A stretch of DNA of 64,000 nt from JBHJGM01 sp050331815 (GTDB lineage: Bacteria; Verrucomicrobiota; Verrucomicrobiia; Opitutales; JBHJGM01): NCBI GenBank assembly GCA_050331815.1, contig JBHJGM010000004.1, forward strand, positions 1 to 64,000. The letters are read 5' to 3'. The translations under genes were made by a program, and so were the position numbers. This document shows, piece by piece, positions 59,180-64,000 of this stretch. A model generated the notes under the pieces. It was given only the letters and a program-made list of their open reading frames with translations. It had not been told where the DNA came from and searched no databases. Within the stretch, counting starts at the first letter, position 1. Each line of letters starts with the position of its first letter.

Positions 59180-60883
59180 CTACAGATCGGCATCGGTCAC
59201 CGCGCCGTGGGAGGCGTCGTTGACGAGGTGGCGGTACTTGGCCAGAACGCCGCGTGTTTCCTTTGGCGGGGCGGGTGTCCAGGCGGCGAGGCGCTGTTTG
59301 AGTTCGGCGGCGTCGACGTCGAGCTTCAGCTCGTTGTTTTCGGCGTCGATGGTGATCTTGTCGCCGTTTTGAACAACGCCGATGAGGCCGCCGGTGGCGG
59401 CTTCGGGCGTAACGTGCCCCACCACAAAGCCGTGACTGCCGCCAGAGAAGCGCCCGTCAGTGATCAGCGCAACGTGCTTGCCCAGGCCCTTGCCCATGAT
59501 GGCCGAAGTCGGCGAAAGCATCTCGCGCATGCCCGGGCCGCCCTTGGGGCCCTCGTTGCGGACAACGATGACGTGGCCTTCCTGGACTTCGCCATCGAGG
59601 ATGCCGCGCAGGGCGTCCTCTTCGCTCTCGTAAACGATGGCCGAACCGGTGAACGAGAGCCCTTCCTTGCCGGAGATCTTCGCGACCGCTCCGCCCGAGG
59701 CGAGATTGCCGTAGAGCACGCGCAGGTGGCTGTCTTTTTTGACCGGGTTGTCAAAGGAGCGGATCACGTCCTGGTCGGCGGGGTAATGGTCCACGGCGGC
59801 GACGTTTTCGGCAAGGGTTTTGCCGGTCACGGTCATGCAGTTGCCGTGCAGTAGGCCATTTTCCAGCAGCAGCTTGAGCAGCGGCATGAGCCCGCCGATG
59901 CGCGTGAGGTGCACCATGTTGTACTTGCCCGAGGGCTTCAGATCGCCGAGCACCGGGACCTTTTTGCCAATCTCGGAAAAATCGTCGATGGAGAGTTCGA
60001 CGCCGGTGGCGTGCGCGATCGCGAGCAGGTGCAAAATCGCGTTGGTGCTGCCGCCCAGAGCGATGGTCGTGACGATGGCGTTTTCAAAGGCTTGGCGCGT
60101 CATGATGTCGCGCGGCTTGAGGTCCATCTCGAGCAGCTTGAGCACGGCGGCCCCGGCGTTGCGGCAGTCGTCTTTCTTTTCGTCGGAAATCGCGTACTGG
60201 GCGGAGCTGTTGGGCAGGCTCATGCCGAGGGCTTCGATGGCGCTGGCCATGGTGTTGGCGGTGTACATGCCGCCGCAGGAGCCGGCCCCCGGGATGGCGC
60301 AGGCCTCGACGTCGCGTAACTCCTGGTCGTCGATAGCGCCGGCGGAGTGCTTGCCGACCGCCTCGAAAATCGAGACGATGTCGACCGGTTGCTCTTTGTG
60401 CACGCCGGGCAAGATGGTGCCGCCGTAGACGAAGACCGCCGGGCGGTTCAACCGTGCCAGGGCGATTATGCAGCCCGGCATGTTCTTGTCGCAGCCGCCG
60501 ATGGCGACCACCCCATCAAAGCCTTCGCCCCCGACAACCGTCTCGATCGAATCGGCGATGACTTCCCGTGAGACCAGCGAGTAGCGCATGCCCTGGGTGC
60601 CCATCGAGATGCCGTCGGAGATGGTGATGGTGCCAAAGATGATCCCCTTGCCGCCGGCTTCCTCGGCGCCCCCGGCGGCCAGCCTGGCCAACTCGTCGAT
60701 GTGGACATTGCAGGGGGTGAGGTTGCTCCAGGTGGAGGCCACGCCGACCTGTGGCTTGGTGAAGTCCGCGTCGCTGAAACCCACGGCACGGAGCATGCCC
60801 CGGGCGGGGGCGCGGTCGGTCCCATCGACGACGATGGAGGAATGTGGGCGTGGGAAGGATTTTTTATCGGCTTCGGTGGTCAC
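59180..60883 (-). CDS. ilvD: Dihydroxy-acid dehydratase
   Basis: Fe-S dehydratase of valine, isoleucine, leucine and pantothenate synthesis. About 567 aa. Cluster Cys are in NLTPCNVHID, GGCDKNMPG and PGAGSCGGMYTANTM; other motifs include ALGGSTNAILHLLAIAH, TDGRFSGGSHGFVVGHVTPE. I placed the start at GTG 60883 because the family's RAPARGMLRAVGF region must be kept and the only ATG in range is far upstream (antisense into scpB). Its other branched-chain partner here is leuB, 34 kb away. Divergent from scpB by about 100 bp. Confidence 0.94.
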   Translation of the reverse strand: MTTEADKKSFPRPHSSIVVDGTDRAPARGMLRAVGFSDADFTKPQVGVASTWSNLTPCNVHIDELARLAAGGAEEAGGKGIIFGTITISDGISMGTQGMRYSLVSREVIADSIETVVGGEGFDGVVAIGGCDKNMPGCIIALARLNRPAVFVYGGTILPGVHKEQPVDIVSIFEAVGKHSAGAIDDQELRDVEACAIPGAGSCGGMYTANTMASAIEALGMSLPNSSAQYAISDEKKDDCRNAGAAVLKLLEMDLKPRDIMTRQAFENAIVTTIALGGSTNAILHLLAIAHATGVELSIDDFSEIGKKVPVLGDLKPSGKYNMVHLTRIGGLMPLLKLLLENGLLHGNCMTVTGKTLAENVAAVDHYPADQDVIRSFDNPVKKDSHLRVLYGNLASGGAVAKISGKEGLSFTGSAIVYESEEDALRGILDGEVQEGHVIVVRNEGPKGGPGMREMLSPTSAIMGKGLGKHVALITDGRFSGGSHGFVVGHVTPEAATGGLIGVVQNGDKITIDAENNELKLDVDAAELKQRLAAWTPAPPKETRGVLAKYRHLVNDASHGAVTDADL

Positions 60884-60983
60884 AAATCGGTCGGGAAAAA
60901 GGGGATTTGGCTTTGCGGTTGAGCCCGCAAGTCTGTCAGTCTCCCCAGATCGCCGACAAACTTTTTCGGCTCGTTCGCACGTC

Positions 60984-61751
60984 ATGGATTTCAACCTGAA
61001 GAAGATTCTCAAAGCGCTCCTGCTTTCGACCTCCGAGCCGCTCTGCATTCGCGACATCCAGACAGTCATCACGCGTTACCACCGCTCTTTGGAAGGGCGC
61101 GACGAGGGTGCCAATGGCGCGGATAAACCCGCACAGCTTGAGCCCGAAGACACCGACGACGGCCAGCAAATGCTCGAAGATATTGTGCAGCAGGTGCCCA
61201 CGCTGTTGACGGCCACGCAGATCCGCGCGGCGATGGAAACGCTCTCGGCAGAAGCTGCGGAAGCCGGCGAGGTCTGGCGGATTTCCGAGGGGCCTGCCGG
61301 GTATCGCCTGGTTGTCCCGCCAGAGTATGCGCTGTGGGTGCGCCTGCTGCGCGACGACCCCAAGCCCCAGCGTTTGAGCCAAGCCGCGCTGGAGACGCTG
61401 GCCATCGTGGCTTACCGTCAGCCGGTCACCCGGGCCGAGATGGAGTCCATCCGCGGTGTGGCCGTGGACAGCGCGTTGAATCGTCTGCTTGAGCGCGAAC
61501 TGATTGTGGTGACCGGGCGCGCGGACTTGCCGGGTCGTCCCCTCCAGTACGGCACCACGGAAAAATTTCTGGAGTTCTGCGGTATTCGCGGGATTGAGGA
61601 ATTGCCCGCCTCTGACGTGCTGTCTCCAGGTCAGCTGGATGCCTGGATCGAACGCGCCTCGCAGCCCGAGGGCTACTCCGACGCCGACATGGGTCTGCCT
61701 GAAACCGACGCCGAAGCGGCCGAAACGACCTCGACTTCGAGCGCAAACTAG
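60984..61751 (+). CDS. scpB: Segregation and condensation protein B (ScpB)
   Basis: Winged-helix partner of ScpA in the SMC condensin. About 255 aa. Hallmarks: the N-terminal LKKILKALLLSTSEPLCIRD and the central ALETLAIVAYRQPVTRAEME, then SIRGVAVDSALNRLLERELI, GRPLQYGTTEKFLEFCGI. An acidic insert of about 35 residues (LEPEDTDDGQQMLED) between the first helices is not typical. ATG 60984. scpA lies at 14786-15583. Confidence 0.95.
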   Translation: MDFNLKKILKALLLSTSEPLCIRDIQTVITRYHRSLEGRDEGANGADKPAQLEPEDTDDGQQMLEDIVQQVPTLLTATQIRAAMETLSAEAAEAGEVWRISEGPAGYRLVVPPEYALWVRLLRDDPKPQRLSQAALETLAIVAYRQPVTRAEMESIRGVAVDSALNRLLERELIVVTGRADLPGRPLQYGTTEKFLEFCGIRGIEELPASDVLSPGQLDAWIERASQPEGYSDADMGLPETDAEAAETTSTSSAN

Positions 61752-61768
61752 CGGGCGCGGGTGTGAGC

Positions 61769-62503
61769 ATGGTTGGTGAACGTGAGGTGGCCCTGGTCAG
61801 CGGGGCAACCGGGGGCATCGGGTCGGCGATTGCACGGCGGCTGGCGGCGGATGGCTTCGATCTGGCGCTGACGGATGTCGATTTCGCGGACGCCGGTGCG
61901 CTCCTGAGCGAATTGGCAGGTAACGGGGTGCGGGTAGAGACCTTTCAGGTCGACGCCCTCAATCTGGAGGCGGTCAACACGCTGGTGCCGGCGGTGTGCG
62001 TTAAATTTGGACGGTTGGATGTGTTGGTGAACGTGGCTGGGGTGGTGGTCTTTCAGCCATTGGAAGCAAACACCGACGCCGACTTTGAGCGGGTGCTCAA
62101 CATCAACCTGCGGATGGCCTTTGTGCTCTCAAGGGAAGCGGCGCGGGTGCTGCCCGAAGGCGGGCGCATCGTAAACATCGGCAGCGTGGTGGCCGACCGT
62201 GTGCCCGCGCCGGGCCTTAGCCTCTACACGATGAGCAAGGGCGCCCTCGTCGGGTTAACGCGGGCGTGTGCCCGGGATTTGGGCTCGCGCAAAATCCGCG
62301 TCAACTGCGTGCAGCCCGGGCCCATCGACACCGCGCTCAATCCGGCGGACAGCCCGATCGCCGAGCAGCAGATTGTCGCCACTGCGCTCAGCCGCTTTGG
62401 CCGCGCCGATGAGGTGGCTGAGTTGGTCGGCTTTTTGGCGGGCCGACGGTCGAGCTATCTGACGGGGGCCGCGCTCGACATCGACGGCGGGTTCAACAGC
62501 TAG
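61769..62503 (+). CDS. SDR-family oxidoreductase (FabG-like)
   Basis: Classical short-chain dehydrogenase/reductase, 244 aa. Cofactor motif SGATGGIGSAIARRL, the NVAG strand, the catalytic Ser in VNIGSVVADR, and YTMSKGALVG (YxxxK). The C-terminal RVNCVQPGPIDTALNP and YLTGAALDIDGGFNS are normal. Substrate and cofactor (NAD or NADP) are not readable; a 3-oxoacyl-ACP reductase is possible, but there are no fab genes nearby. ATG 61769; GTG 61763 is an alternative. 17 bp after scpB. Confidence 0.9.
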   Translation: MVGEREVALVSGATGGIGSAIARRLAADGFDLALTDVDFADAGALLSELAGNGVRVETFQVDALNLEAVNTLVPAVCVKFGRLDVLVNVAGVVVFQPLEANTDADFERVLNINLRMAFVLSREAARVLPEGGRIVNIGSVVADRVPAPGLSLYTMSKGALVGLTRACARDLGSRKIRVNCVQPGPIDTALNPADSPIAEQQIVATALSRFGRADEVAELVGFLAGRRSSYLTGAALDIDGGFNS

Positions 62504-62636
62504 GGCGGTTTGGGATCGTCCAAACACGCTGGTGGATGCAGGGTTTGAGCCCCCGGGGCTCCGCTTCTGATTTTGACAAACCCGGCGGCCCGGCTTGCGA
62601 TACGGAGTTTCCGCCCAAACGCATCTCCTTTCCCTC

Positions 62637-63716
62637 ATGAGCGATCTCAACAGCCTGCGCGCGCAAATCGACGCCATCGACAGCGAGCTTGTGGCCAAGC
62701 TGCAGGAGCGCATCCGGCTGGCGGCGGAGGTGGGCCGCGTCAAACGCAGCCAGGGCAGCGCGATTTTTGCCCCTGGTCGCGAGGAGCAGGTCTTTGCCCG
62801 CATTCAGAAAGCGGCTGGACCCGACAGCCTCCTTTCGCCTAAGGCACAGCGGGCGATCTGGCGGGAAATCATCAGTGCGATGATCGCCCTGGAGGCCGAG
62901 ATAACCATCGCTTACCTAGGGCCCGAGGGTACCTTCACCGAGCAGGCCGCGCACAAGCACTTTGGTTCTTCGTTGATGTACGAACCGATGCGAACGATCG
63001 CTGATGTCTTCATGGCGGTCGAGCGCGGGGAGGCCGACTACGGGGTGGTGCCGATTGAAAATTCGACGGAGGGCGCGGTCATCCATGCTCTTGATATGCT
63101 CGCGGGCACGGAATTGAAAATCGTGGCTGAGAGCTACCTGCCTATCGAGCACTGCCTGCTGTCGCGCAGTCCGCTCGAGGCCATTACGGTAGTGCACTCC
63201 AAGGACCAGGCGCTGGGCCAATGCCGAGACTGGTTACGGCGTCATCTGCCGGAGGCCCAGCTGATCGACTGCGAGAGCACCGCCCGCGCCGTCCAGATCG
63301 CCAAAGAACGCGAAGGGGTGGCCGCCATCGCCGGGGCACTGGCCTCGGAACGCTACGCGGTGCCGCTGGTGCGCAAGGCGATTCAGGATCGTTCGGACAA
63401 CGTGACGCGCTTTTTTGTCATCGGGGCGGGTCAGGGCGGAAAACCGCTGGGTCAGGACCGCGACAAGACGAGCATCCTGATCGCGCTCAAGGATGAGGTG
63501 GGCGCCTTGGAAAAGGCGGTCAGTGCCTTCAGCCAGCGAGCCATCAACCTCTGCAAAATAGAATCACGGCCCAACCGGCAGCGTGCCTGGGAGTATCATT
63601 TTTTCATCGATATCGAGGGGCACTGGGAAGACCCGCCGGTCAAGGAAGCCATCGCCGAGTTGGAGAAAATCTGCGTGCTGGTTAAATGGCTGGGCAGCTT
63701 TCCCAAGATGCGCTGA
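62637..63716 (+). CDS. pheA: Bifunctional chorismate mutase/prephenate dehydratase (P-protein)
   Basis: Makes phenylpyruvate from chorismate. About 359 aa with three parts in order: an AroQ chorismate mutase (residues 1-85, LRAQIDAIDSELVAKLQERI), a prephenate dehydratase (AYLGPEGTFTEQAAHKHFG, PIENSTEGAV, and the catalytic Thr-Arg-Phe in DNVTRFFVIG), and a C-terminal ACT domain with the Phe-binding ESRP motif (KIESRPNRQRAWEYHFFIDI). Feedback by phenylalanine is expected from that motif. ATG 62637. Preceded by 133 bp without a gene. Confidence 0.96.
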   Translation: MSDLNSLRAQIDAIDSELVAKLQERIRLAAEVGRVKRSQGSAIFAPGREEQVFARIQKAAGPDSLLSPKAQRAIWREIISAMIALEAEITIAYLGPEGTFTEQAAHKHFGSSLMYEPMRTIADVFMAVERGEADYGVVPIENSTEGAVIHALDMLAGTELKIVAESYLPIEHCLLSRSPLEAITVVHSKDQALGQCRDWLRRHLPEAQLIDCESTARAVQIAKEREGVAAIAGALASERYAVPLVRKAIQDRSDNVTRFFVIGAGQGGKPLGQDRDKTSILIALKDEVGALEKAVSAFSQRAINLCKIESRPNRQRAWEYHFFIDIEGHWEDPPVKEAIAELEKICVLVKWLGSFPKMR

Positions 63717-63783
63717 AGGCGCGCCAAGCCTATTCTTGGAGCGGGCTTCTCCTGTGTTCGGGGCCGGAATGTGCGCAGCAAAA

Positions 63784-63807
63784 ACCCGGCAGGTTTCCCT
63801 GCCGGGT
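63784..63807 (-). terminator. Strong intrinsic hairpin between pheA and the next gene
   Basis: Perfect 10-bp stem ACCCGGCAGG/CCTGCCGGGT with a 4-nt loop. On the minus strand the stem is followed by a T-run (complement of AAAA at 63781-63784), fitting termination of the gene at 63862-63999; it may also slow pheA transcripts from the left. Confidence 0.75.
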
Positions 63808-63861
63808 CGCTTCCCTTGTGTCTGATTTATCCCTTGAAATTCTGTATAACATCTGGGGCGT

Positions 63862-63999
63862 TTAAATGTGCCCTTCTTCGAGGTCGTAAACATCGAACCA
63901 GGTGTAAACGCGCCGATTGGCCGGTATAAATTCTGCGACATAATCATGCAGAAAAAGTTGCAGATGAATTGGCATATCGGTGATGCGGGTGTCTTTCAT
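63862..63999 (-). CDS. Short or 3'-end reading frame at the right edge, unrecognised
   Basis: 45 codons from ATG 63999 (one base from the edge) to TAA 63862-63864: MKDTRITDMPIHLQLFLHDY, then VAEFIPANRRVYTWFDVYDL, then EEGHI. The frame may continue past the edge, so this could be the end of a longer protein; the aromatic-rich sequence is protein-like and a good terminator follows at 63784-63807. No family recognised. Confidence 0.5.
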   Translation of the reverse strand: MKDTRITDMPIHLQLFLHDYVAEFIPANRRVYTWFDVYDLEEGHI

Positions 64000-64000
64000 C

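Overview
The window looks like chromosomal DNA of a Gram-negative, LPS-bearing, menaquinone-using bacterium with high GC, probably of the Verrucomicrobiota (class Opitutia). That placement is inference. It rests on lptD and lpxK (outer membrane), menA/F/D/B (classical menaquinone route), a shortened Rho, an adenylate kinase of about twice the usual length, a GxxExxY-family gene, and several membrane-anchored or secreted proteins I do not recognise. I found no tRNA, rRNA, CRISPR array, prophage or insertion sequence with a transposase.

Layout. 1-8233: the end of a GspE/PilB ATPase, polyprenyl synthase, DUF4013 and FmdB-type proteins, three unrecognised genes, and rho. 8654-12373: a five-gene type II secretion-like pseudopilin operon (G, G-like, H, I, J) of visibly lower GC. 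12423-18594: menA, then a seven-gene minus-strand run (yegP-like, lptD, an exported protein, scpA, an 82-aa protein, a tail-anchored Pro/Ala-rich protein, trxA) that ends at a clear terminator. 18758-29051: glgB, alaS, leuB, an MBL hydrolase with ribD and rdgB, and ispH. Two repeat families sit here, and a frameshifted GxxExxY gene is wedged between alaS and leuB. 29199-37304: metG-menF-menD-menB, a pentapeptide-repeat membrane protein and a small unknown. 37359-43512 (minus): panD, a class V aminotransferase, topoisomerase III, class II aldolase and a HAD phosphatase, with a vapC scrap beside the topoisomerase. 43704-50174+: lpxK, the long adenylate kinase, a vapBC-type module, a sulfotransferase, an M29 aminopeptidase, an adenosine deaminase and an RluD-like synthase. 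51177-55696 (minus): pgi, a coiled-coil membrane protein, a lipoprotein, rsmI and a Ppx/GppA phosphatase. 55825-64000: a repeat protein, mscS, a Cys-rich protein, ilvD, scpB, an SDR, pheA and the end of one more gene.

How it fits together. Most genes are housekeeping: isoprenoid precursors (ispH, ispA) feed menaquinone (menF, menD, menB, menA); leuB, ilvD and pheA make amino acids; ribD and panD make cofactors; lptD and lpxK build the outer membrane; scpA and scpB (45 kb apart) are the two partners of the SMC condensin. The parts that reward a second look are the non-coding pieces (a cloverleaf-like fold and a hairpin upstream of rho, heptad repeats between menD and menB, two GTCATTGCGAGG-type repeats, an inverted-repeat-flanked GxxExxY unit), the altered Rho, the decaying toxin-antitoxin material, and the lineage-specific membrane proteins. 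No large new defence or metabolic cluster is visible.
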